Shown one piece after another: positions 8,050 to 14,876 of a stretch of 19,914 nt of DNA. Numbering within the stretch: position 1 is the first letter of the stretch; each line of letters starts with the position of its first letter. Position numbers and translations under genes: made by a program. Below the pieces are notes generated by a model. That model saw nothing but the letters and a program-made list of their open reading frames with translations, made no database searches and was not told the origin of the DNA. The DNA is from Verrucomicrobiota bacterium. Lineage in GTDB: Bacteria > Verrucomicrobiota > Verrucomicrobiia > Opitutales > Opitutaceae. The stretch covers positions 1-19,914 of the forward strand of contig JAEWBF010000106.1 in assembly GCA_023391285.1 (NCBI GenBank). Reading direction: 5' to 3'.

Positions 8050-8137
8050 GCGGAGTGAGTTTCGGGTGGGTTTCGCGCCGCTGGCGGCAGCAGGGTTGCT
8101 GGACCGTCAATCTCGACGCGGGTGCGTTGAGCCGAGA

Positions 8138-9112
8138 CTACTTTGCCGCCGCTTCGAGCTCCTTTTGGAGGGCGTCGATCACTTCCTTCGGCGAACCGAC
8201 GCGCTCCTGTTCGTCGCCCCAGCGAAGTTGCGAAATGTAATCGTCGCCCTTGGTAAGGCCCAGCCTTTGCGCCTGCGCGTCGATGCGCTCGGCGAACGCC
8301 GGCGGAAGATCGATCTTCAATTCCTCGAAATCGTCCCAGGCTTTGATCGAGGACGGCAGATCCTGCCAGTAGAGGATTTGGTATTTCGATTTCGAGCCGG
8401 GCGCTCGCTCGATCGCGGCAACGGCAGGCGTTTCCTTGAGCACGACGCCCTTCTTCGCGACCGCGGCGGGCGCCGGGCCTTTGCCCATGAAATATAGAAA
8501 CAGATCGACCGCGCTCGAAGCATCGGCGCCATAGCCGTCCGCTCCGATTTCATCGGCGAACATCTGCGAGATCGGCGCGCCGCCGATGGCGAACTTCACG
8601 TCGGTGCGGCCTTGAGCCTGAAAGCCGTCAATCACGGTCTTCATGTAGGTCATCGTCGTCGTGAGCAGCGCGCTCATGCCGATGATGTCGGGTTTGAACT
8701 CGTCGGCCGCCGCCGCGAATTTTTCGACGCTTTGATCGACGCCGATGTCTTTCACGGCGAAACCCGCGCCCTCGGCCATCATGCACACGAGGTTCTTGCC
8801 AATGTCGTGAAGGTCGCCGCGCACGGTGCCCATGAGGAGGCGCCCGGTTTGCGACGAAGCACCGCCCGCCGTGAGGAGCGGTTTCAGCACCGCCATGCCA
8901 GCCTTCATCGCGCGAGCGGCGATGAGCACTTCGGGCACGTAGAGGATGTTGTGCTTAAAATCCTCGCCGACGACGCTCATGCCGGCGATGAGGCCTTCTT
9001 CGAGGACTTCTTTCACGCTGCGCCCTTCGGCGAGCGCGTCCTTGGTCATCTGTTCGACTTCCTTCGCTTTGCCTTCGTAAAGGCACTGATTCATCAACGC
9101 GTAATCGGGCAT
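8138..9112 (-). CDS. Corrinoid (cobalamin)-binding methyl-carrier protein with C-terminal CvfC-like domain
   Basis: A 324-residue protein. Residues 1-85 are the helical cap domain of MtaC/MtbC/MetH-type corrinoid proteins. Residues 91 to about 215 are the Rossmann-like B12 domain, with the lower-ligand motif DLHDIGKN (100-107, His102 binding cobalt), MSALLTTTM (146-154) and IGGAP (176-180). It would carry the methyl group on cobalt between the UroD-family enzyme and the pterin methyltransferase, with RACo reactivating oxidised cobalt. After an Ala/Pro-rich linker, residues about 243-300 (YQILYWQDLPSSIKAWDDF ... DDYISQLRWG) form an extra module that resembles, from memory, the short CvfC 'virulence factor' family; ordinary methyl-carrier proteins end near residue 215. 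Leader CACACCCCC-ATG, without a Shine-Dalgarno site. It follows the UroD-family gene after a repeat-filled 98-base gap. Confidence 0.93.
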   Translation of the reverse strand: MPDYALMNQCLYEGKAKEVEQMTKDALAEGRSVKEVLEEGLIAGMSVVGEDFKHNILYVPEVLIAARAMKAGMAVLKPLLTAGGASSQTGRLLMGTVRGDLHDIGKNLVCMMAEGAGFAVKDIGVDQSVEKFAAAADEFKPDIIGMSALLTTTMTYMKTVIDGFQAQGRTDVKFAIGGAPISQMFADEIGADGYGADASSAVDLFLYFMGKGPAPAAVAKKGVVLKETPAVAAIERAPGSKSKYQILYWQDLPSSIKAWDDFEELKIDLPPAFAERIDAQAQRLGLTKGDDYISQLRWGDEQERVGSPKEVIDALQKELEAAAK

Positions 9113-9145
9113 GGGGGTGTGGGAATGCTTCTGTTGTTGAGGGGC

Positions 9146-9197
9146 GGTAGGTGGCCGCGCTGGCGCGCCACGTTTCGCGACGAGCGCGCAACCTACC
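9146..9197. repeat. Palindromic repeat with GGTAGGT termini
   Basis: A 52-base inverted repeat. The left arm starts GGTAGGTGGCCGCGCTGGCG and the reverse complement of the right arm reads GGTAGGTTGCGCGCTCGTCG, so the two match over most of their length. It fills the gap between the UroD-family methyltransferase and corrinoid protein genes and differs in sequence from the other repeats in the window. Confidence 0.7.
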
Positions 9198-9210
9198 GTA
9201 GTGTTGGGAA

Positions 9211-10275
9211 TCAGGCCGTGCCGAAATGCGCTTTGTTGAATTCGTCCAACGCCGCTTTCATCGCGACGATGTTCTCACGCGGCATGCCGGGGCTCGTGCC
9301 GCCGCCGACGGAAAGGACCATGCCCTTGCCGTCCTTCGTGCCGGCTTCGAGCACTTCGAGCGTGGCTTCGCGGACTTCCTCGGGCGTGCCGCGAACTCCA
9401 ATCTCCAGCGGATTCACATTGCCCATGAGACACATGCGATCGCCCACGCGCGCTTTCACGTCGGCGATGTGCGTCTGCTTGCCCCAGTTCAGCATGTTGA
9501 AACCTACGTCCGGCAGATGCTCGAGGCAGGCTTCGACGTCGGCATCGTTGTGATAGAGCTTCACCCAATCCTTCGGAAATGCGTCGCAGATCCGCTTCAG
9601 GTAAGGATGGCAGAACTCCATGTAATGGTCCTCGTTCACGAAGCCCACGATGTCATCGAGGAGGAAGATGCCTTCGACGGTCGGGCCCATCACTTTCACC
9701 TGCGCCTTCAGCCAGTCGATGATGATGCGCGTGCTGAGATCGAGGAGCTTGTGCGCGTATTCGGGCTTCTCGACCAGATCGATCATGAAGTCCGACGTGC
9801 TGCGCGCAAAACCGGCGGTGCACATCGGCCCGCGGGCGGTGGCCATCGTGAAGATTTCGCCCGTATCCAAAACTTGCTGACGCTGCATGCGCAGGCGATG
9901 AAGCGTCAGCGCCATGAACGCGTCGGCCTCGACTTCGTATTCCGGCAGCTTGTCCACATCCTCGATGTTGAAGAGCATGTGGTATTCGCTCGGCGTGTTG
10001 TCCTGCCAGAATTTGATCTTGGAACCGAGCACGGAGGGTTCCGCCGCCATGCCGTATTCGAGCCACCAGCCCGGAACGAAAATGATGTCCGGAAACTCCT
10101 GATGGATCTTCAGGTGGGACTGAAACCACACCTGCGGATCGAGAAAGAAATCCATGTGCTGCACACCGACGTAGCCCGGGATCCACGGGCTATCGATGAT
10201 CATCGCCATCGGAATCTTATCGAGCTTCTCGAGGCGTGAGGCTTTTTTGAATACGTCCCATTGAGCGGGTGTCAT
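9211..10275 (-). CDS. Uroporphyrinogen decarboxylase-family corrinoid methyltransferase (candidate substrate demethylase)
   Basis: A 354-residue protein of the UroD/MtaA superfamily, full length for the family. Recognisable segments are MATARGPMCTAGF (144-156), LLDDIVGF (205-212), VKLYHND (238-244), MGNVNP (284-289) and GGGTSPGMPRENI (324-336). In the thiol methyltransferases MtaA and MtbA the zinc site is H-x-C plus a later Cys in a GCG segment; here those positions read His242-Asn-Asp244 and Gly-Gly-Gly, so both cysteines are missing. It therefore probably does not methylate coenzyme M. UroD-family members that take methyl groups from O-methyl substrates onto corrinoid proteins are a closer analogy, which fits the adjacent corrinoid protein gene. 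Genuine haem-pathway decarboxylase is unlikely given context and sequence. The substrate is unknown. Leader CGCCCTCAC-ATG. Confidence 0.88.
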   Translation of the reverse strand: MTPAQWDVFKKASRLEKLDKIPMAMIIDSPWIPGYVGVQHMDFFLDPQVWFQSHLKIHQEFPDIIFVPGWWLEYGMAAEPSVLGSKIKFWQDNTPSEYHMLFNIEDVDKLPEYEVEADAFMALTLHRLRMQRQQVLDTGEIFTMATARGPMCTAGFARSTSDFMIDLVEKPEYAHKLLDLSTRIIIDWLKAQVKVMGPTVEGIFLLDDIVGFVNEDHYMEFCHPYLKRICDAFPKDWVKLYHNDADVEACLEHLPDVGFNMLNWGKQTHIADVKARVGDRMCLMGNVNPLEIGVRGTPEEVREATLEVLEAGTKDGKGMVLSVGGGTSPGMPRENIVAMKAALDEFNKAHFGTA

Positions 10276-10333
10276 GTGAGGGCGGAGTGGTTGGGGTGGG
10301 TGGAAAGTGCGAGTTTGGATCGATCGTGAACGG

Positions 10334-10660
10334 TCAGGGCGCGATCAGGATTTCGGTCTCCGTAATCTGGAGCTGCACGCCGGCGTTCTTGGCGGCTTCA
10401 TCGAGCGCCGCGCGCACCATCACGACGGGATCGGAGCTCACCTGCAGCCGTCGCATCAGCCCGTCGCCTTTTTTCGCGCCGACCCGGAGCGTAAGCTTCA
10501 GACCTTTCCGCTTGCACGACACACGGGCGCCATCTGGCAGCGCGGCATTCATCGGCTTGATGAACGCATCGACGTAGTGGACGCCGATGCCGGACTTGTC
10601 GCGGAATCCCGGAGGAAGCTTTTCGGTGGCCGCCTGGTTGATGTCGCAGAGTTTAGTCAT
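10334..10660 (-). CDS. Small conserved-looking protein of unknown function within the methyl-transfer operon
   Basis: A 108-residue protein I do not recognise. It starts MTKLCDINQ, is rich in Lys/Arg in the middle (SCKRKGLKLTLRVGAKKGDG, 48-67) and ends in alternating hydrophobic residues (VQLQITETEILIAP), suggesting a small alpha/beta fold. There is no signal peptide, membrane segment or metal-binding Cys cluster (only two Cys). Reality as a gene is supported by its tight fit between neighbours: it starts 21 bases after the activation-domain gene and ends 58 bases before the UroD-family gene, on the same strand. Its position suggests an accessory subunit of the UroD methyltransferase or the corrinoid protein, which is inference only. 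Leader CCCTCACCCCTACC-ATG. Confidence 0.75.
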   Translation of the reverse strand: MTKLCDINQAATEKLPPGFRDKSGIGVHYVDAFIKPMNAALPDGARVSCKRKGLKLTLRVGAKKGDGLMRRLQVSSDPVVMVRAALDEAAKNAGVQLQITETEILIAP

Positions 10661-10681
10661 GGTAGGGGTGAGGGAAATCGT

Positions 10682-11962
10682 TCAGGAAACCGCGCGCGGG
10701 GAATCGGCACCGGGGGAACGTGCGAGTGTGTAGTGAATGGCCTCGAAGGCCAACCTCCACTTGTGCCCGCGGGATGCGGCACTGCAGTAACAGCCCGACG
10801 GCGCCGCCGCCGGCTGCCAATCGAGGACCGCATCGAGCGGTTGCCCCACCAGCGGGTGCTCAGCGGCGATCGCGGCCATCAAGCCGTCCGGATCCGACAA
10901 ATAAGCGCACATCTTACGATGACCTTCGTCGCCCTCCGACGGTCCGCACTCGGCCGCGACGATCCTGTAACCCTGCTCCGCCGGCGCGAGGGCCACGCGA
11001 TAATCGAACGCCAGCGGCTGCCCCATGTTGGAACAGGTCGTTCCGTCGAAACGGAACCACGCCTCCACCCCACCTCCACTCGATGCCCGGACGCGCACGC
11101 GCTCGGTCGACCATTTCTGCAACGCGCGCACGCTCGTTGCATACGTCGCATTCCGCCGCAGCGGTTCGCGCGTCGCAGCAGGCTTCGCTGCAAACCCCTC
11201 CAGACTCGCCGGCGCATGCCGGTAAGGCACGCGTCGATACGCACAATTCGGGAGGCCGCAGCTTTCGCACGGCACGCGTGGCGCCGTCGCGCCCGACGTC
11301 CGCGCGCGCGGAGCGAGGCCGACCACCGCCAACAACGATTTCTTCGGCTTCAACATGCCGCTCGAAAGCACCTGCAAGTTCTCCGGAAACGTCTCACCGG
11401 CGCCGGTCACGATCAGCTCGTGCAGCTTGTTCTGATCACGAATATCCCACCCGGTGTATCCAGGACTATAGTGCGGCACCGCGACGAAACCTTCCCGATC
11501 TGCGAGTTCGCAGATGCGTCCGTTGAGGGTCGCCGTCAGATGCTCGACCACCGCCGAACCGAAAATCTCGAGGAAGAAATACTCGTCGGGTTTCGATTCC
11601 TGCCAGAGCTGCCGCGCATGTTCCTCGCACGCGCGTCCGGCGCTCGCCGCCACCAACATCGCTCGCTGCGCTCCAGTGGACCGGAGGTGTTCGTGCAGAA
11701 TCGTCGATTGAAAATCGACGCCGTCGAAACGGAGCGTCTCGTCCTCGACCCGCAGTTCCGCTTCGCGCAGATACACCCAGGGACGTCCATGTTCCGCATA
11801 CCAACGCCGCGCCCACGCGGCGAGTTCCAGCGCGCGCTCGCCCGGCTGATGATCGCGCGGATAGCCGAGCAGTCGCCAGTATTCCGCCTGCGGCACGTCG
11901 ACCGACGGCCGAAGATCGAGCCGCTCGAGCGCAGAACGAGGCGTGGATGCAACCGTCGACAT
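10682..11962 (-). CDS. MetH activation-domain-like protein with additional Cys-containing C-terminal domain
   Basis: A 426-residue protein in two parts. Residues about 10-245 resemble the vitamin-B12-dependent methionine synthase activation (AdoMet-binding) domain found as a stand-alone protein in many corrinoid gene clusters: an N-terminal helical part, EIFGSAVVEHL (132-142), HYSPGYTGWD (164-173), LSSGMLKPKKS (199-209), then CESCGLPNCAYRR (232-244), a C-x2-C-x4-C segment that could hold metal. Residues about 300-413 form a second part I cannot name, with DGTTCSNMGQPL (306-317), Cys339, Cys351, CYC (391-393) and HKWRLAFEAIHY (400-411). A likely role is docking to or reactivation of the corrinoid protein. 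The start at 11962 overlaps the RACo stop codon by one base (TGATG) and has a strong GGAGGAG site, so translation is coupled. Longer starts upstream lie within the RACo gene and are rejected. Confidence 0.82.
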   Translation of the reverse strand: MSTVASTPRSALERLDLRPSVDVPQAEYWRLLGYPRDHQPGERALELAAWARRWYAEHGRPWVYLREAELRVEDETLRFDGVDFQSTILHEHLRSTGAQRAMLVAASAGRACEEHARQLWQESKPDEYFFLEIFGSAVVEHLTATLNGRICELADREGFVAVPHYSPGYTGWDIRDQNKLHELIVTGAGETFPENLQVLSSGMLKPKKSLLAVVGLAPRARTSGATAPRVPCESCGLPNCAYRRVPYRHAPASLEGFAAKPAATREPLRRNATYATSVRALQKWSTERVRVRASSGGGVEAWFRFDGTTCSNMGQPLAFDYRVALAPAEQGYRIVAAECGPSEGDEGHRKMCAYLSDPDGLMAAIAAEHPLVGQPLDAVLDWQPAAAPSGCYCSAASRGHKWRLAFEAIHYTLARSPGADSPRAVS

Positions 11963-13617
11963 CACTCCTCCACCTCCACGCCGCCGACCGGCGCAAACTG
12001 ACAACCCTCCACGAAGAAATCGAAAAAGCCCGGATGCGTCTCCAGCCGGCAATGCACCACGTTGCGCACCAGCCGCTCGAGCTCGGCGCGTTTCGTCACC
12101 GACAATAATGCGATGCACGCGCCTTCCACCGCCGCGTTGCCGACCTGCACGATTCTTTCCGCGGCGATATTCGGAATGAGCCCAATCCGCTTCGACGCCT
12201 CGAGGTTCAGATGCCGGCCGAAACCGCCGGCGAGATAGAACACATCGAGATCCGAATATTGGATACCGTATTCGGCAAACGCGATCTGCAACCCCGCCAC
12301 ATTCGCCCCCTTCGCCTGCGCGAGCGCATTCACGTCGGCTTCCGTGAACGTGATCGGCGGCTCGTCGTTGCGCGGCTTCGCGACCACAAACTCTCCTCCG
12401 TCCTCAAACCGTCCTAGCGCGTTCATCCGCCCCGTGCGCAACAACTCACTCATCACGTCGACCAGTCCCGAACCGCAAATTCCCTCCGGCTCCACGTCAC
12501 CAATCACCGTCGCGTGGACCGCGCCCGACGCATCGTCGATCCGCACCTTCTCGATCGCGCCTGGCAACCCCGGCATGCCGAACGTGATCTGCCCGCCTTC
12601 GAACGCCGGTCCCGCCGGACACGACGCCGCAAGCACCTTGTGTTTGTTGCCCACGATCAGCTCGGTGTTCGTGCCGATGTCCATCACCGCGACGAGCCGT
12701 TCTTCGTTCGCAATGTCGACCGCCAGCATGCACGCGGCCGCATCCGCGCCCACGTGCCCGCTGATGATTGGCAGACCATACACGCGCGCTTTCGGATGGA
12801 TCGGCAGGCCGAGTTTGCGCGCGGTTTCAGCTAGGCTCGTCGTCGCGCGCTTGCCCTCGGCCAGCTCCATTTCCGTGAGCGACTGATACGGGCTTTGTCC
12901 GATCGAATAGACCGACAACTTGAAAAACATGTCCCGCATCGTCGAATTCCCCGCGAGCACAACTTCATAGATCGTGCGAGGATCGACCGGAAATTCCTCG
13001 ATCGCCCGGCCGAGATAGCCGACCAGCGTGCGCTGCAAGGTCTTCGTGCGGTCTTCCGTGTCGTATTGAATCCGCGCCATCACATCCGACCCGCCGAAGC
13101 GCTGCGGGTTCTCGAACGACGAATCGGCGATCACCTCGCCTGTATCCAAATCCAGGAGACGCATCACCACCGTCGTCGTGCCCAGATCGATCGCTAGTCC
13201 GTGCATCGGGCCCGTGCTTCGCTCGATTTCTTCGCCGTCGAGCAGGATCCGATCGCCGTCGCGCGTCACCGCGGGCTCGAGTTTCCACTTCGGACCGTGC
13301 ACCGGCAGTTCAAACGCGTGCTTCTCGATCCGCATCGCGCCGCGTCGCATGGTGTGACAACGCACCTCGCCTTCCGCCTCCGCGACGATTCGCGCGCAAC
13401 ACGAGAGCCGGAACGAACCCTTCAGGTGCTTCTCCGCGGCATCGCGCGGCGAAAGCCGGTCCATGCCTTCCACCACCTCGACGACGCATTCCTTGCACTT
13501 GCCGTTCTTGTTGCACGACGTGGGCACGGGAATGCCGAGCTGCTCCGCATGCGTGAACAGCGAAACGCCCGGCGTGGCGTCGACCGTCTGGCCGTTGAAG
13601 TGAAGGCGAACGCTCAT
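11962..13617 (-). CDS. RACo: ATP-dependent reductive activator of corrinoid protein (2Fe-2S/ASKHA)
   Basis: A 551-residue protein matching the RACo/corrinoid activation family. The N-terminal ferredoxin-like domain (1 to ~90) has the plant-type cluster motif C35-x5-C41-x2-C44 with the fourth Cys at 73 or 74. A linker follows, then an ASKHA ATPase-like domain with LAIDLGTTTVV (141-151), DIGTNTEL (313-320), GICGSG (379-384) and YLAGGFG (461-467). Such proteins reduce inactive Co(II) corrinoid to Co(I) using ATP and a low-potential electron, keeping the methyl-transfer cycle going. The open frame continues upstream to 14097, but that stretch crosses a palindromic repeat and the mannonate dehydratase gene, so MSVRLHF at 13617 is used; a GGGAG stretch lies a little upstream. 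It is translationally coupled to the next gene through a TGATG overlap. Confidence 0.95.
   Translation of the reverse strand: MSVRLHFNGQTVDATPGVSLFTHAEQLGIPVPTSCNKNGKCKECVVEVVEGMDRLSPRDAAEKHLKGSFRLSCCARIVAEAEGEVRCHTMRRGAMRIEKHAFELPVHGPKWKLEPAVTRDGDRILLDGEEIERSTGPMHGLAIDLGTTTVVMRLLDLDTGEVIADSSFENPQRFGGSDVMARIQYDTEDRTKTLQRTLVGYLGRAIEEFPVDPRTIYEVVLAGNSTMRDMFFKLSVYSIGQSPYQSLTEMELAEGKRATTSLAETARKLGLPIHPKARVYGLPIISGHVGADAAACMLAVDIANEERLVAVMDIGTNTELIVGNKHKVLAASCPAGPAFEGGQITFGMPGLPGAIEKVRIDDASGAVHATVIGDVEPEGICGSGLVDVMSELLRTGRMNALGRFEDGGEFVVAKPRNDEPPITFTEADVNALAQAKGANVAGLQIAFAEYGIQYSDLDVFYLAGGFGRHLNLEASKRIGLIPNIAAERIVQVGNAAVEGACIALLSVTKRAELERLVRNVVHCRLETHPGFFDFFVEGCQFAPVGGVEVEE
11964..11974 (-). promoter_or_regulatory. 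Strong Shine-Dalgarno site for the activation-domain gene
   Basis: On the minus strand the sequence reads GGAGGAGTG-ATG at the end of the RACo gene. Apart from the purine stretch before the MTHFR gene and a weaker GGGAG before RACo, it is the only clear ribosome-binding site of the operon, and it fixes the start at 11962 within the TGATG overlap. Confidence 0.75.
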
Positions 13618-13644
13618 CGCGAAACCCCACTCCCTTCTCGATCT

Positions 13645-13736
13645 GTCATTCTGAGCGCAGCGAAGAATCCAGTTGGGCTCACGCGTTGTTGTGACGGCGA
13701 CACCCCAACTGGAGTCTTCGCTCCGCTCGGAATGAC
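13645..13736. repeat. Palindromic repeat, TCATTCTGA family, copy 2 (complete)
   Basis: A 92-base element with long inverted arms. The left arm begins GTCATTCTGAGCGCAGCGAA and the reverse complement of the right arm begins GTCATTCCGAGCGGAGCGAA; similarity continues through ATCCAGTTGGG/CTCCAGTTGGG. It fills much of the 164-base gap between the mannonate dehydratase and RACo genes. I recognise the GTCATTCTGAGCG-type arm as a widespread dispersed palindrome in several bacterial phyla. It could influence mRNA stability or transcription between the two genes. Confidence 0.85.
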
Positions 13737-13781
13737 GGAAAGCTTCAACGTGAACAGTTGGTCTTTCATCCGATACACCAC

Positions 13782-14852
13782 TCAGTCCGCGCCCACCGCG
13801 CGCATCGCCGCTTTCATGTAACCCATCGCAAACGCCATGCCCGCATGCCACGGCGCCGCGCACGACATCTGCGGCGCGTGGTCCGGAATCAAAACGCCAT
13901 CGAAGCCGTTGTTCTTCAGAATCCCGATCACGCGCAGCATATCGACATCGCCGTCGTCGATGAACGTTTCTTTGTAAGTCGGCACCTTCCCGCGGACGTT
14001 GCGGAAATGCACATAGCCGAGCCGACCCTGGCGGCTGTAGGTATCGACGACGTCGTAGATATCGCCTTCGGTCATCTCCGCGAGCGAGCCGATGCAAAAC
14101 TCCAGCGTGTTCGCCGGGCTCCGATTGAGATCGATCACTCGCTGGTAGAGCTGCGGCTGATACACCAACCGGGGTTGTCCACGCACAAACGGCGTCGGCG
14201 GATCATCGGGATGCAACGCGAGTTTCACTCCCGCCCGCTCCGCCACCGGCAGCACCTCCGCGAGAAACTGTTCCAATCGTCGCCACAATTCGTCGTGCGT
14301 GATCGGTTCGAGCACACCCGCCGGAGCGTTCTCGTCGTAAACCATGTTCCACACCATGCCCTTCGGCATCGGCACGTCGTAAGGACCTTCCATCCCGACC
14401 GACGGCGCTTCGCCGCGCGCGTAGTTTCCGCTGGTGCGTCCCGCCACGCCGGCGATGGAAAAGTTGTAACCCATCACCGGAATCCCCGCTTCGCCCATCC
14501 GGCGAAGGATCGTCTTCACGTTTTCGACGTGCTGCGCGCGCTTTGGTCCATCCAACAAAATGTCGTGCCAGTGCGCCGGATCGAAGTTCTCGATCGCCTC
14601 CAGCTTCAATCCATTCGCTTCCACATCGCGACGCAGCGCGGCCAACTCTTCCAGCGTCCACAACTTGTCGGGATCGCCCGCGATCCCCCAACCGCGATCC
14701 GTGCCGGTCGGCTGATCATCACGCGTCTTGTGCGAACCGCCGCGGAAATAATCCACCAGGTGCGCGACGATGTGCGTCGCACCTGCCTGCCGCGCGAACT
14801 GGAAGTTCTCGCGCGTCAACATATGGCGATAAAGGCCAAGGCCGAGCTTCAT
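13782..14852 (-). CDS. Mannonate dehydratase family protein (UxuA-like)
   Basis: A 356-residue TIM-barrel protein. It shares the UxuA hallmarks HPDDPP (214-219), SPANTLEFCIGS (245-256), VHFRNV (281-286) and PDHAPQ (323-328), which place the four expected Mn ligands at His214, Cys253, His282 and Asp324. UxuA converts D-mannonate to 2-keto-3-deoxygluconate in hexuronate breakdown; cytoplasmic. The N-terminal region (MKLGLGLYRHMLT) is less like E. coli UxuA and closer to a sugar-isomerase-type barrel, so a related acid-sugar substrate is possible. It follows the LacI gene by 64 bases and precedes the methyl-transfer genes, suggesting that the substrate whose methyl group is removed becomes a hexuronate or aldonate. 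The open frame extends to 15002 inside the LacI gene; the ATG at 14852 starts the conserved protein. Leader CGTTCCCC-ATG. Confidence 0.9.
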   Translation of the reverse strand: MKLGLGLYRHMLTRENFQFARQAGATHIVAHLVDYFRGGSHKTRDDQPTGTDRGWGIAGDPDKLWTLEELAALRRDVEANGLKLEAIENFDPAHWHDILLDGPKRAQHVENVKTILRRMGEAGIPVMGYNFSIAGVAGRTSGNYARGEAPSVGMEGPYDVPMPKGMVWNMVYDENAPAGVLEPITHDELWRRLEQFLAEVLPVAERAGVKLALHPDDPPTPFVRGQPRLVYQPQLYQRVIDLNRSPANTLEFCIGSLAEMTEGDIYDVVDTYSRQGRLGYVHFRNVRGKVPTYKETFIDDGDVDMLRVIGILKNNGFDGVLIPDHAPQMSCAAPWHAGMAFAMGYMKAAMRAVGAD

Positions 14853-14876
14853 GGGGAACGAGCCAAGGTGGCGGGG

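Noticed and set aside
6151..8058. 635-residue open frame on the plus strand opposite the GH51 gene
   Set aside because: Antisense shadow with biased Val/Asp/Arg/His composition and no recognisable motif; the GH51 catalytic motifs are on the other strand.
9211..10275. Uroporphyrinogen decarboxylase of haem synthesis
   Set aside because: Neighbouring corrinoid protein, RACo and pterin methyltransferase genes and the divergent sequence point to the corrinoid methyltransferase branch of the superfamily.
13645..13736. Insertion sequence remnant
   Set aside because: Only inverted arms are present, without transposase sequence or clear target duplication; better described as a palindromic repeat.
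13618..14097. N-terminal extension of the RACo frame
   Set aside because: It translates the palindromic repeat (HSERSEDSSW style) and antisense-like sequence of the mannonate dehydratase gene; conserved RACo sequence begins at MSVRLHF.
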